From contig NZ_JABASU010000019.1 in assembly GCF_016107555.1 (NCBI RefSeq), forward strand, positions 1-60,501: a stretch of 60,501 bases of DNA, in the 5' to 3' direction. Every line of letters begins with the position of its first letter. The first letter of the stretch is position 1. This document shows positions 1 to 7,802 of the stretch, in pieces. The notes under the pieces are model-generated. The model saw only the letters and a list, made by a program, of their open reading frames with translations, was not told where the DNA came from and searched no databases. The translations under genes were made by a program, and so were the position numbers. This DNA is from Psychrobacter celer (GTDB lineage Bacteria; Pseudomonadota; Gammaproteobacteria; Pseudomonadales; Moraxellaceae).

Positions 1-818
1 TACCTAAGCTGTTTCATGATATGGGTTGTATCTCTTTTATTCTAGACTGACTATACTTATTAAAGCTGCTCACAGTGAGACTAAAGAGCGATATGGTTAT
101 CAGCGTCTACACGCACATTTAAGTGAAGAAGGGCACGATGTCAGCAAGTATATGGTACGTAGTATCAAGGAAGAGCATGACATCAAATGTAGACGTCATA
201 AGCGCTTTAAAGTGACAACAGACTCAGAGCATAACAAGCGAATCTATCCTAATTTGCTTAAACAACAATTTAGCGTTAATCATCCTAATTGTGCATGGGT
301 TAGTGATATCACCTACATCTGGACAGATGAGGGCTGGCTTTATTTAGCAGGCGTCAAAGACTTATATACCAAAGAATTGGTTGGCTACGCTATCGATAAA
401 CGCATGAAAGCAGATTTAGTCTGTAGAGCCTTAAATAAAGCAATCAAGGATAAACGACCTAGCCAAGGGCTTATTGTACATTCAGATAGAGGTAGCCAGT
501 ATTGCAGCGACGATTATCGCACAATCATCAGTAAACACGGTTTTAAAGGATCTATGAGTGCTAAAGGCAACTGCTATGATAACGCGCCAATAGAGAGCTT
601 CTGGGGCATATTAAAGAATGAGCTAATATATCATAAGGACTATAAAACACGATTCACAGCCATTACTGACATCATCAAATATATTGAGCTGTATTACAAT
701 CAGACTAGGATTCAAAAGGGTTTGGGCTATAAATCGCCAAGACAGGTGTGGTTTGACTTTTATCGTCAGGCTGCGTAACTAAAATCTCCCAAGTTTAGTT
801 CTACGGGATTGACAGCAG
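1..818 (+). mobile_element. Right portion of an IS3-family insertion sequence
   Basis: Contains the OrfB catalytic domain; the left end lies outside the window. The right end is placed approximately, after the short non-coding tail that follows the transposase stop (779 to about 818). Beyond that point an uninterrupted reading frame resumes into the next protein fragment. The exact terminal inverted repeat and target duplication cannot be fixed without the left end. Confidence 0.7.
26..778 (+). CDS. IS3-family transposase OrfB (5' truncated or degraded)
   Basis: Transposase catalytic subunit of an IS3-family insertion sequence. The protein has an HTH_21-like stretch near residues 15-60 and an rve/DDE integrase core. 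Visible catalytic residues are D94 (in SDITYI), D154 (in HSDRGSQY) and E190 (in PIESFWG). D154 and E190 are separated by 35 residues, the classical DD(35)E spacing. The open frame begins at a TTG, with an in-frame TGA at 17-19, so the usual N-terminal part and the OrfA frame are missing here. Either the element starts left of the window and this is the frame-shifted OrfB portion, or its 5' end has decayed. IS3 elements normally make OrfAB by -1 frameshifting. The C-terminus (YNQTRIQKGLGYKSPRQVWF) is intact and typical. Confidence 0.9.
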   Translation: MYLFYSRLTILIKAAHSETKERYGYQRLHAHLSEEGHDVSKYMVRSIKEEHDIKCRRHKRFKVTTDSEHNKRIYPNLLKQQFSVNHPNCAWVSDITYIWTDEGWLYLAGVKDLYTKELVGYAIDKRMKADLVCRALNKAIKDKRPSQGLIVHSDRGSQYCSDDYRTIISKHGFKGSMSAKGNCYDNAPIESFWGILKNELIYHKDYKTRFTAITDIIKYIELYYNQTRIQKGLGYKSPRQVWFDFYRQAA

Positions 819-1325
819 GGATCAGATTCAGTCTATGACATTAAAACTTTGGATCTGAGTGGAGTGAAGAAATTAGGTGGCAACGCTAAAGCTGGTATTC
901 AGACTGATCTCGATTACGATTATTTTCCAAGTAATATAGCCTTCCCTAAAGGTTCTGAGTGTTATATCTTCCAAGAGACACCTTCTCAATCTTATTACAC
1001 CTTCTATGACTTAGCCCCAAGAGAAGATATCACGATTGCTCAATGGATTATTAATGAGAAGAAAAACAATACAGTCAACGATCTAATTGAAGAAAAAGTC
1101 GGAAAAAACAATGAGCTGTCGGCTGCTAGGTATACGGATGAGGATGGCGATATCATTGCTGCCATCAAGTACAATGGCTTGGTATATGATGCTTATTACT
1201 ATCAAAAAGGCGTTACCGAAGATTCAAATATAGACTTTACTACCGATTTTGTTAACTGTGATCAGTATAATACCGTCGCTGCTAATCTCTTAGAAGAGCA
1301 AATCAAAATCAATTATAAAAAGTAA
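813..1325 (+). pseudogene. C-terminal fragment of an unknown protein interrupted by the IS
   Basis: The frame is open from just after a TGA at 810-812 and reads through about 170 codons to a TAA. The only available start is an internal TTG at 849. No ribosome binding site precedes it, and codons 5' of it (GSDSVYDIKTL) look like genuine protein. It is therefore best read as the 3' part of a gene cut by the IS3 insertion. The product is acidic and soluble-looking (many D, E, Y, N), with no signal peptide or recognised motif in the part seen. I do not recognise the family. It might still be expressed from an outward promoter in the IS. Confidence 0.6.
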
Positions 1326-1410
1326 TCGTATATAGCTAAGACTTAACTTTGATGTTCGGTAGCTTTTATTAGTGAGTGGTTACTATTTCTCTTACAAAAA
1401 GCGGCATAGT

Positions 1411-1440
1411 AAATAGCGCCTATATTAGGCGCTATTTTAT
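1411..1440 (+). terminator. Rho-independent terminator after the interrupted gene
   Basis: Perfect 10-bp inverted repeat (aaatagcgcc and ggcgctattt, arms 1411-1420 and 1428-1437) with a 7-nt loop, followed by a T-rich stretch. It lies 86 bp after the stop of the disrupted gene and is largely symmetrical, so it could work on both strands. Confidence 0.75.
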
Positions 1441-1641
1441 TATGCCTCTACACCTTTATTACATGGCTTTATTTAGAGTAGTAGTAGTAATTATTAGCTG
1501 GTTTAATTGGTAAGATAAAAGGATAAGCCGAAGACGCTTTTTTAGTGATAGTATGTACTTGAAACCAAATTATGACTTAGAAATATTTAGTTACATTTTA
1601 TTAAACAATAAATCCCATTATTTTCCTTACATCTAACACTA

Positions 1642-1657
1642 CAGACCTGTTGGTCTA
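1642..1657. promoter_or_regulatory. NemR/TetR-type operator-like palindrome
   Basis: Sequence cAGACC-TGTT-GGTCTa. It matches the layout of the NemR operator (TAGACC, 4-nt spacer, GGTCTA) except for the first base. A further GGTCTA half-site follows at 1664-1669. No tetR-like or reductase gene is adjacent, so the target is unclear. Confidence 0.4.
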
Positions 1658-1827
1658 TTTGATGGTCTAATATGCATATACATTATTATAATGTCAATTA
1701 AATCAAATACTTATATCTATAGTTAGACTTCCTCCTTCACCGCCAATCTTATCTATTCTGAGAAACGCACTAGTTTTTTTGTGCTGTCCTACTCTATCCT
1801 AAATAAAATCCAGACACCTTAACAGTA

Positions 1828-1850
1828 AGACTGTCAGTCTGATCGTCTAA
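1828..1850. promoter_or_regulatory. Second operator-like palindrome with trailing half-site
   Basis: AGACT-GTC-AGTCT palindrome (1828-1840) followed by CGTCTAATGAT. The arrangement parallels the palindrome near 1650: palindrome, then a GTCTAAT half-site. This suggests the same class of regulator. Confidence 0.3.
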
Positions 1851-1952
1851 TGATACCTGAATGGTGATTTTTATCCTATCTATCAAAAAAAAACCACCAA
1901 TAAAGAATATTGCTGGCTCATATCACTGCTCTATTGCTGCTAATATCTAAAC

Positions 1953-2201
1953 CTACAGCTGTTTACTGCCTATACATCTCTTTATTGCTTCTTTTTCACT
2001 GTCACTTAGATTCATATGTAACTTGTTCAACCTCAATTTTATGCGGCAGTCTCGTCTGATTTTTTTCGTTTCAGCAGACATGACTGGTTTTGGAGTCGCT
2101 TTTACTGCTTCTGCAAAAGCAATGCTTGGTACCATCGCGTTGGCTGAGTAGCCTATTACACTGAATAAGGTGATAAATAGTACGAACAAGGTTTGTCTCA
2201 T
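1953..2201 (-). CDS. Small exported protein with C-terminal cysteine pair
   Basis: Product of about 82 residues when started at the ATG at 2201. That start gives a clean signal peptide (MRQTLFVLFITLFSVIGYSANA) with a likely cut after the first ANA. A longer frame reaching 2282 would put a polar stretch before the signal sequence. The mature part is basic (KKIRRDCRIKLRLNK) and has two cysteines, one in RRDC and one in KRCIG, that could form a disulphide in the periplasm. I do not recognise the family. About 130 bp upstream lies a promoter-like element shared with the next exported gene, so the two are probably co-regulated. Confidence 0.6.
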   Translation of the reverse strand: MRQTLFVLFITLFSVIGYSANAMVPSIAFAEAVKATPKPVMSAETKKIRRDCRIKLRLNKLHMNLSDSEKEAIKRCIGSKQL

Positions 2202-2328
2202 GGGCGCTCTCAGTCGATTTTTAAGATGATTATTTAGGACAGTCAATGAATATTTAACATCACTGGTTTGATTGAAAAGCACTACTTGAGATAACTAGCG
2301 CGCGCAGACGATGTTAATACTGCCTCTT

Positions 2329-2375
2329 ATCATAGCCAGTTCCTACGTTAAGTAGCTTGATGAAAGTTTAAGAAA
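2329..2375 (-). promoter_or_regulatory. Promoter with 10-bp direct repeats (copy A)
   Basis: Read on the minus strand: tandem repeats TTTCTTAAAC and TTTCATCAAG (2375-2356), then CTACTTAA, then a -10-like TATGAT (2334-2329). The 10-bp direct repeat is typical of OmpR/PhoB-family response regulator sites. A matching element with identical spacing precedes the gene starting at 2837. Confidence 0.45.
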
Positions 2376-2480
2376 CGTTAAGGTGTGAGCGTTTTGCATA
2401 TCTGCTAGACCGTAATATCTCTTCAAATAGAGACACAAGACCGGATATATCACAACTACTAGCCAAACCATTGCACATAA

Positions 2481-2511
2481 AAATGACGCCTACTTAGGGC
2501 GTCATTTTTAA
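2481..2511 (-). terminator. Rho-independent terminator of the Lys/His-rich protein gene
   Basis: 10-bp inverted repeat (aaatgacgcc and ggcgtcattt; arms 2481-2490 and 2498-2507), flanked by A/T runs on both sides. It lies just after the stop at 2529. Confidence 0.75.
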
Positions 2512-2528
2512 ATAATCAGATATCACTT

Positions 2529-2837
2529 TTAAGAGCGGTGTCTGTAGTCGTTTTTGCTTTGTTTATCGTTTTTATATTTGCCCTGATATTTGTCTTGATG
2601 CTTTTCTTGTGCTTTATGCTTGGCAGCCACTATTTTTGCTTTTTGCTGTGATACCTTTGCCTTATTTTTGACAACTTTATGCTTACTATCTGCCTTGCTA
2701 TCTGCTTTGTTACCATGTTTTTGGTGTTGTACTTGAGACGCATGGTGTTGTGAATAATTTGGTGCAGCATTGGCTTGACTAACCATAGATAAACAAGCGG
2801 TAGCGGCTAGAATCGAACTTACTATTATCTTTTTCAT
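2529..2837 (-). CDS. Small exported Lys/His/Gln-rich protein
   Basis: 102 residues. Residues 1-24 form a clear signal peptide (MKKIIVSSILAATACLSMVS then QANA), with cleavage expected after ANA. The mature part is low complexity and strongly basic, with repeated K, H, Q, N and D (KADSKADSKHK, AKHKAQEKHQDKYQ). It has no hydrophobic core, so it is probably disordered in the periplasm or outside the cell. The many histidines could bind metal, but no defined motif supports that. RBS AGGAAAAAAC-like sequence precedes the ATG. It has its own terminator, and a promoter element about 95 bp upstream nearly identical in layout to that of the previous exported gene. Confidence 0.7.
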   Translation of the reverse strand: MKKIIVSSILAATACLSMVSQANAAPNYSQHHASQVQHQKHGNKADSKADSKHKVVKNKAKVSQQKAKIVAAKHKAQEKHQDKYQGKYKNDKQSKNDYRHRS

Positions 2838-3178
2838 TGTTTTTTCCTAATGTAATTCATATTAATAAATGATGATTAAAGATACCTTATGAAGTATCAC
2901 GATAATGCATCGCTCTATCGACAAAGAAAATGATAACTGGTTCTCGTATTAAGTAGCTTTATGAAACTTGAAGAAAGGTTGCGATTGTTACCACTGCTAA
3001 GCGCATTTACACATTAGGCGGTAGAAAGCTACAGAGTTGCACTATTGGCTGGTATCGACTGAGCCTATCCGCCTATGTATGATGCTTTTGGCAGGCGTAC
3101 AAAGAATTTATAGCGCTTAGCATCTGACAACTATACACAGCTCAACTCTTCTATCAGCGCTGATTGGATAACAAATTT
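2838..3178. other. Intergenic region between divergent genes
   Basis: Holds promoter copy B for the leftward gene. Nothing else convincing is seen upstream of the rightward DUF218 gene. Confidence 0.5.
2930..2976 (-). promoter_or_regulatory. Promoter with 10-bp direct repeats (copy B)
   Basis: On the minus strand: TTTCTTCAAG and TTTCATAAAG in tandem (2976-2957), then CTACTTAA, then TATCAT (2935-2930). The distance from repeats to -10 is the same as in copy A, although the genes downstream are unrelated. Most likely one response regulator activates both. Confidence 0.5.
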
Positions 3179-3961
3179 ATGTGTGGGTTATTACGTGTTT
3201 TATTAACTGTAATTGGGGCGATACTCATTATCGACTGCGTTACTTTGATGGCTGTTGATAAGATTAATTTTGGTACAGTGCTGCCTTTTTTGATAGGCGT
3301 AGTTTTTGTAGGGCATGGACTAGGTGCTCCTTTAATTACAAAAATACTTGCTAAGAATCCTTTACTGCGACGTATTTGGTACGGATTGTGGCTAGCGTTT
3401 GGGTTATGGCTCGCCAGCTTTTTAATTTTTATGTATTCGCTACAGCAGCAGATCAAACACAGCACACAAGATCTGCCGCCAGTAGCAGCTATCATCGTGC
3501 TCGGTTCGGGGACGGTCGATGGCAAACCAACGCCTACCCTTGCCAGCCGCTTGGATACGGCAGCACAACTGATTGAGCAGCAGCCACAGGCACTCATTAT
3601 TACGAGTGGCGGTGTGGGCTATGAGCGCACACGCAGTGAGGCGGACATCATGGCGACGTACTTGGCGCAAACCCATGATATTTCACTAGATCGTATTTAT
3701 CAAGAAGGCAAAAGCACCAGTACTGAGGAGAATTTGGCGTACAGCCAAATCATACTTGAACAGCATGGTATTGATAAAGAGGTACCGATTGCGATTGTGA
3801 CCAGCGATTTTCATACCATTCGCGCAGCGGCGATTGCCCTCCATCAAGGTTATACGCAACCAATTACACTCGCCAGCCCAACACCATTGTCTATTCGCTA
3901 CAATGCATGGTTTCGAGAGTATTTTGCCTTTGGTAGCGGTTGGCTACTACAAGAATACTAA
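3179..3961 (+). CDS. YdcF/SanA-like DUF218 membrane protein
   Basis: 260 residues from ATG 3179; an in-frame TTG at 3164 is a possible longer start. Three N-terminal hydrophobic segments (about residues 5-25, 33-52 and 68-90) anchor a DUF218 domain. The domain is recognised by IIVLGSGTVDGKPTPTLASRLDTA, where the glycine and Arg-Leu-Asp motifs are typical. Further matches are TSGGVGYERTRSEADIMATYL, a STSTEENLAYS segment and TSDFHTIRAA. Family members such as E. coli ElyC (YcbC) and SanA act in envelope integrity; YdcF has been reported to bind nucleotide cofactor. The topology resembles ElyC. Function here is inferred only from the domain. Confidence 0.8.
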   Translation: MCGLLRVLLTVIGAILIIDCVTLMAVDKINFGTVLPFLIGVVFVGHGLGAPLITKILAKNPLLRRIWYGLWLAFGLWLASFLIFMYSLQQQIKHSTQDLPPVAAIIVLGSGTVDGKPTPTLASRLDTAAQLIEQQPQALIITSGGVGYERTRSEADIMATYLAQTHDISLDRIYQEGKSTSTEENLAYSQIILEQHGIDKEVPIAIVTSDFHTIRAAAIALHQGYTQPITLASPTPLSIRYNAWFREYFAFGSGWLLQEY

Positions 3962-3987
3962 TCGGCAGATGCCGTAACAAAAATATT

Positions 3988-4016
3988 AAAAGGCGCTCAA
4001 ATGAACGCTTTTTTTT
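3988..4016 (+). terminator. Probable terminator of the DUF218 gene
   Basis: Short stem (aaaggcg-type arm at 3989-3995 and cgctttt-type arm from 4006) followed by eight T residues. It overlaps the 3' end of the convergent rlmA frame. Confidence 0.5.
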
Positions 4017-4932
4017 GCAAAATATAAACCACGAATTTTGCCTCTGTTTTAAATGATGCTTTCTCTACTGCTGTCAGCAACGCTTGTCTTTTTTCACTAC
4101 GTGCGCGGTAGGCATACGGGGTCATGGTCATCAAATCTGCCAAATCATTTGCCACTAATGACAGCTCGGTACTGACATGATGCGTCGCAAGCAGGGTAAA
4201 GTGCGGGGCTAATTCGTGCAAAAACTTATCAGAATCATGCTCGCGCACACTATCAAACAACGCTTCACGCATCGATGCAAGATGCTGACTATCGGGTTTG
4301 GCAATGATGAGATAGCCTGTGTCACACAATACTTTGGCAAAGGCCTCAGGCAAGATAGGACTAAAAATGCTACTGATACCCGTCACACTACGGGCGCGTA
4401 GCGGCAGATGGGCGGCGCTGGTCACTAGTGGATATACCGCCGTCTGAGTCGCGCCCTCTTTGGGCTGCTGATACCACAGCTGCCCTGCCGCTTTGCTTGC
4501 TTTGGCGAGAGTAGAGACGGCAGGCTTGCTGATATCAACCGCTAGCAGCGATGCTATACCGTCTATCTGCGCCATTGCTTGGGTATAATAGCCCTCACCG
4601 CAACCGACATCCAGCCAATTTGCGGCAGTATCACTCTGCCCGAGTAGCTGCCTCATTTGCTGCTCAAGCAAAGCCTGTAATGGCTGATAATGTCCTGCGG
4701 CCAAAAACCTCTGCCGCGCTTCGATAGAGGCTTGGCTGTCCCCTGGCGTTTTGGATTTTTTTTGTTGTACTGGTAACAAATTGACATAGCCTTGACGCGC
4801 CACATCAAAAGGGTGCTTATTCTGCTTTGGATGCAAGCTGCCATCACAGCGCCACGTATCGGCTGCAGGCTGCATGGGTGACTGGCAAAGGGGACAAATA
4901 AATAACGACACAGGTTTCTCAAAATCAGTCAA
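3997..4932 (-). CDS. rlmA: 23S rRNA (guanine745-N1)-methyltransferase RlmA
   Basis: S-adenosylmethionine-dependent enzyme that methylates G745 in helix 35 of 23S rRNA. Residues 13-38 carry the RlmA zinc-binding cysteines (CPLC, then a later Cys and the HPFDVARQGYVNLLP block) found in this family. The SAM motif LDVGCGEGYYTQAM follows near residue 108. TTG at 4932 is the longest start. A GTG at 4911 (giving VSLFICPLC), with GAG seven bases upstream, fits the E. coli length better and may be the real start. The gene lies downstream of the dcw operon terminator and is probably transcribed separately. Confidence 0.88.
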   Translation of the reverse strand: MTDFEKPVSLFICPLCQSPMQPAADTWRCDGSLHPKQNKHPFDVARQGYVNLLPVQQKKSKTPGDSQASIEARQRFLAAGHYQPLQALLEQQMRQLLGQSDTAANWLDVGCGEGYYTQAMAQIDGIASLLAVDISKPAVSTLAKASKAAGQLWYQQPKEGATQTAVYPLVTSAAHLPLRARSVTGISSIFSPILPEAFAKVLCDTGYLIIAKPDSQHLASMREALFDSVREHDSDKFLHELAPHFTLLATHHVSTELSLVANDLADLMTMTPYAYRARSEKRQALLTAVEKASFKTEAKFVVYILQKKAFI

Positions 4933-5002
4933 GTATGGCCGTCATTTTAGCAAAGTTTACTTCAGCTGCGGCATAAAACCCTCACTTAGCAATAAGAGAC
5001 AG

Positions 5003-5042
5003 AACCAAAAAAGCCACCTCAAACACGATGAAATGGCTTTTG
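5003..5042 (-). terminator. Terminator of the rsmH-mraY operon
   Basis: Inverted repeat aaaagcca (5009-5016) and tggctttt (5034-5041). On the minus strand the hairpin is followed by six T residues. It lies about 60 bp after mraY. Confidence 0.7.
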
Positions 5043-5099
5043 CAGAGCGCTAAACCAAAAGACTCAGTTTGCTAAAACATCAGCTTGTTAAAAAAATAG

Positions 5100-6218
5100 T
5101 TAGCGCAGTTTTAGCGTCATTAGCCCTAAGATGACAAGGATGATGGCAATAATCCAAAAGCGTGCCACCACTTGTGTTTCTTTCCAGCCAATCTCTTCAA
5201 AATGATGATGCAGTGGCGCCATACGAAAGACGCGTTTTTTGCGCAGCTTATATGAGCCAACCTGTAGCATCACCGACAGTGCTTCTGCGACAAACAAGCC
5301 ACCCATAATGGCAAAGGCAATCTCTTGACGAGTCATGACCGCGATGGTACCGAGCATTGCGCCCAGTGCCAATGCTCCGACATCACCCATAAATACTTGG
5401 GCTGGATGGGCGTTAAACCACAAAAAGCCCAAACCTGCCCCAATCATCGAACCACAGACAATGATGACCTCAGAGTTATAAGCGATATAAGGCACATGCA
5501 AGTAGTCAGCAAAACGCACATCACCTGAGACATAAGCCATCGCGCCCAAACCTGCCGCCACCAGCACCACCGGCAAGATGGCCAAACCATCCAAACCATC
5601 GGTTAAGTTGACGGCATTAGAAGCGCCATTAATCACAAAATAGGTAAAGATAATAAACCCAATACCAAAAGGTAGCGCGGAGAAAGGAATGATCCAGTTT
5701 TTAAAGACGGGCAGTAGTAAATCCTGCATCTCGCGGGTGGTGGCGATATCTGGCTGCAGCGTGGAGATATAGTACAGCGACACCCCAACAAATAACGCAC
5801 CCATTGACAGCCAAAAGTACTTTTTGCGAGCGATTAGGCCTTTGGGGTCTTTATACTTAATCTTTAGCCAGTCATCAGCCCAGCCAACCGCGCCAAACAC
5901 CACCATCACGACCAGCAAGATCCACACATAAGGATTGTCTAAGCGCGCCCATAGCAAGGTCGACACCGCGATAGCACTGAGTATCAAGACGCCGCCCATG
6001 GTCGGTGTGCCCGTCTTGGCCAAATGCGACTGCGGTCCATCATTACGGATGGCCTGCCCATATTTGAGCGTACGCAAGTGGCGAATGACGCGGCCACCAA
6101 ACATCATGCTAAAGACTAAAGCGGTAATGACCGCCAATAACGCGCGTAGCGTCAACGAAGAAACCGCAGAAAACGGTGTATAATACTGGCCAAGCCAGCC
6201 AAACAACCAAACTAACAC
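5100..6218 (-). CDS. mraY: Phospho-N-acetylmuramoyl-pentapeptide transferase MraY
   Basis: Integral membrane enzyme that transfers phospho-MurNAc-pentapeptide from UDP to undecaprenyl phosphate, forming lipid I. 372 residues with about ten membrane helices. Signature residues visible: the Asp pair in [38 protein letters not shown], and the HHH motif in [10 protein letters not shown]. The GTG start gives MLVWLFGWL, matching the family N-terminus, and is preceded by a strong GAGGAG site inside the end of murF. It is the last gene of the operon, 3 bp after murF. Confidence 0.97.
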   Translation of the reverse strand: MLVWLFGWLGQYYTPFSAVSSLTLRALLAVITALVFSMMFGGRVIRHLRTLKYGQAIRNDGPQSHLAKTGTPTMGGVLILSAIAVSTLLWARLDNPYVWILLVVMVVFGAVGWADDWLKIKYKDPKGLIARKKYFWLSMGALFVGVSLYYISTLQPDIATTREMQDLLLPVFKNWIIPFSALPFGIGFIIFTYFVINGASNAVNLTDGLDGLAILPVVLVAAGLGAMAYVSGDVRFADYLHVPYIAYNSEVIIVCGSMIGAGLGFLWFNAHPAQVFMGDVGALALGAMLGTIAVMTRQEIAFAIMGGLFVAEALSVMLQVGSYKLRKKRVFRMAPLHHHFEEIGWKETQVVARFWIIAIILVILGLMTLKLR

Positions 6219-6221
6219 CGC

Positions 6222-7676
6222 CTACTCCTCGACTAGCGCATTGATAAGGGTTTCCATTTGCATAGCACGTGAGCCTTTGAACAGCACGGTACAAGGCTTA
6301 GCCTGCTGCGCTTGCAAATACGGCTGTAAATATGCCAATAGGCTGTCTTTGTCCGCAAACGCATGCGCACTGATATCAGAGATTTCTTGCGCACCTGCTA
6401 CGGTATACGGCGCATACTCACCGACGCACAGCAACACGTTGATACCAGTGGTGGCAATGGTACGACCCAAGCTTTGATGCTCGCTCACTGCCGCGTCACC
6501 CAGCTCAGCGATATCGCCTAACACCATCACTTGCGTGCCTGTTTGCGCCGCCAGCACCTTAGCCGCTGCACGCACGGAATGCGGATTGGCATTATACGTA
6601 TCATCGATCAGGCGATGCATCCCCAGTATCTGGCTATTGAGACGACCTTTGGCGGGGCGGGCGTTTTCTAAACCAATCACGATATCACTGACATCGATGT
6701 TTAGCGCATACGCACAAGCGGCCGCCGCCAAGGCGTTATTGACATTATGCTCACCCGCCAATGGTAGGTTGATGTCATGGACTTGATTACCAATGTGCAG
6801 CTTGAACTCACTACGCTCAGGCTCGACATCCAAGTGACTGGCACTGACATCGGTATTGCCAAAACCAATCACATGCGAGGTATGTTTTTCGGCGATACGG
6901 CGCAGTTGATTGGTAAAGTCGTCTTTGTCAGGGACAATAGCAAACTGAGTATCGGTTAATGTATGGTAAATCTCCGACTTGGTTTGACAGATGCCTTCAC
7001 GGCTACCAAACTCACCCAAATGCGCGGTACCAATATTGAGGATACAAGCCACATCTGGTTGGACGATTTCTGTCGTGTAAGCAATCTCGCCGATATGGTT
7101 GGCGCCCAGCTCTAAGATGGCATAGCGATGATGATCGGACAACTCGAGCAACATCATCGGTACGCCCAAATCGTTGTTTAGGTTGCCACGGGTGATCAGG
7201 GTCGGTGCTAGACGACCAAAGATACTACCAAGCATCTCTTTGCAGGTGGTTTTACCGCTTGAGCCGGTGATAGCAATCACAGTCAAATCTTGATGCTGCT
7301 GGCGACGATAAGCGGCCAGCCGCCCCAAAGCCAGACGCGTATCACTCACGACCAACTGCGGGATGCTCGTCGAGATGGGACGTGAGACGATAGCGGCGAC
7401 AGCACCTTGGGCAGCGGCTTGATTGATATAGTCGTGACCATCAAAATTGGCACCGCTTAGCGCCAAAAAGATATCGCCGCTCTTTATCGTGCGGGTATCG
7501 GTGGCGATACGGTTGCTGGTGACCGCGTTGTTGGCAAGCTCAGTTTGTCCTGCATTGCTTTGTCCTGCGGCTAGCTGCCAATGCCCATTCAGCGAGGCTG
7601 TCGCAGCGAGCAGATTATCTACCTGCCAGACATAGAGACCTTGCGACTGAATGGTATTGTCGTTGTCGGCTGTCAT
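6222..7676 (-). CDS. murF: UDP-MurNAc-tripeptide--D-Ala-D-Ala ligase MurF
   Basis: Cytoplasmic ATP-dependent Mur ligase that adds D-Ala-D-Ala to UDP-MurNAc-tripeptide, completing the pentapeptide used by MraY. 484 residues. The N-terminal domain has the typical TRTIKSGDIFLALSGANFDGHDY segment. The ATP-binding loop is GSSGKTTCKEML near residue 140. Downstream come NLNNDLGVPMMLLEL, ELGANHIGEI, EHNVNNALAAAA, and the C-terminal DTYNANPHSVRAA and VLGDIAELG motifs. ATG start with AAGGTAATC upstream. There is an extra N-terminal stretch of about 40 residues relative to E. coli MurF. Confidence 0.96.
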   Translation of the reverse strand: MTADNDNTIQSQGLYVWQVDNLLAATASLNGHWQLAAGQSNAGQTELANNAVTSNRIATDTRTIKSGDIFLALSGANFDGHDYINQAAAQGAVAAIVSRPISTSIPQLVVSDTRLALGRLAAYRRQQHQDLTVIAITGSSGKTTCKEMLGSIFGRLAPTLITRGNLNNDLGVPMMLLELSDHHRYAILELGANHIGEIAYTTEIVQPDVACILNIGTAHLGEFGSREGICQTKSEIYHTLTDTQFAIVPDKDDFTNQLRRIAEKHTSHVIGFGNTDVSASHLDVEPERSEFKLHIGNQVHDINLPLAGEHNVNNALAAAACAYALNIDVSDIVIGLENARPAKGRLNSQILGMHRLIDDTYNANPHSVRAAAKVLAAQTGTQVMVLGDIAELGDAAVSEHQSLGRTIATTGINVLLCVGEYAPYTVAGAQEISDISAHAFADKDSLLAYLQPYLQAQQAKPCTVLFKGSRAMQMETLINALVEE

Positions 7677-7802
7677 AGTGATTACCTTGTATGATGACTA
7701 CTTAATTTTTATAAATACTGTTTGTTACGCTTAACATGATTTTATGAGCGCTCTTAAATAATGACGCAATTCTCAACCATCATGACCCTGCAGACCTATC
7801 GC

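Larger units (their letters stand above)
1441..1952. other. Gene-free AT-rich stretch with two operator-like palindromes
   Basis: About 510 bp without a convincing gene on either strand. The only structure seen is two TetR-family-like palindromes (listed separately), each followed by a GTCTAAT half-site. Confidence 0.5.

Noticed and set aside
3154..3597. A 147-codon frame antisense to the DUF218 gene
   Set aside because: It is a reading shadow of a clear gene: high Cys/Ser/Pro content and no start context.
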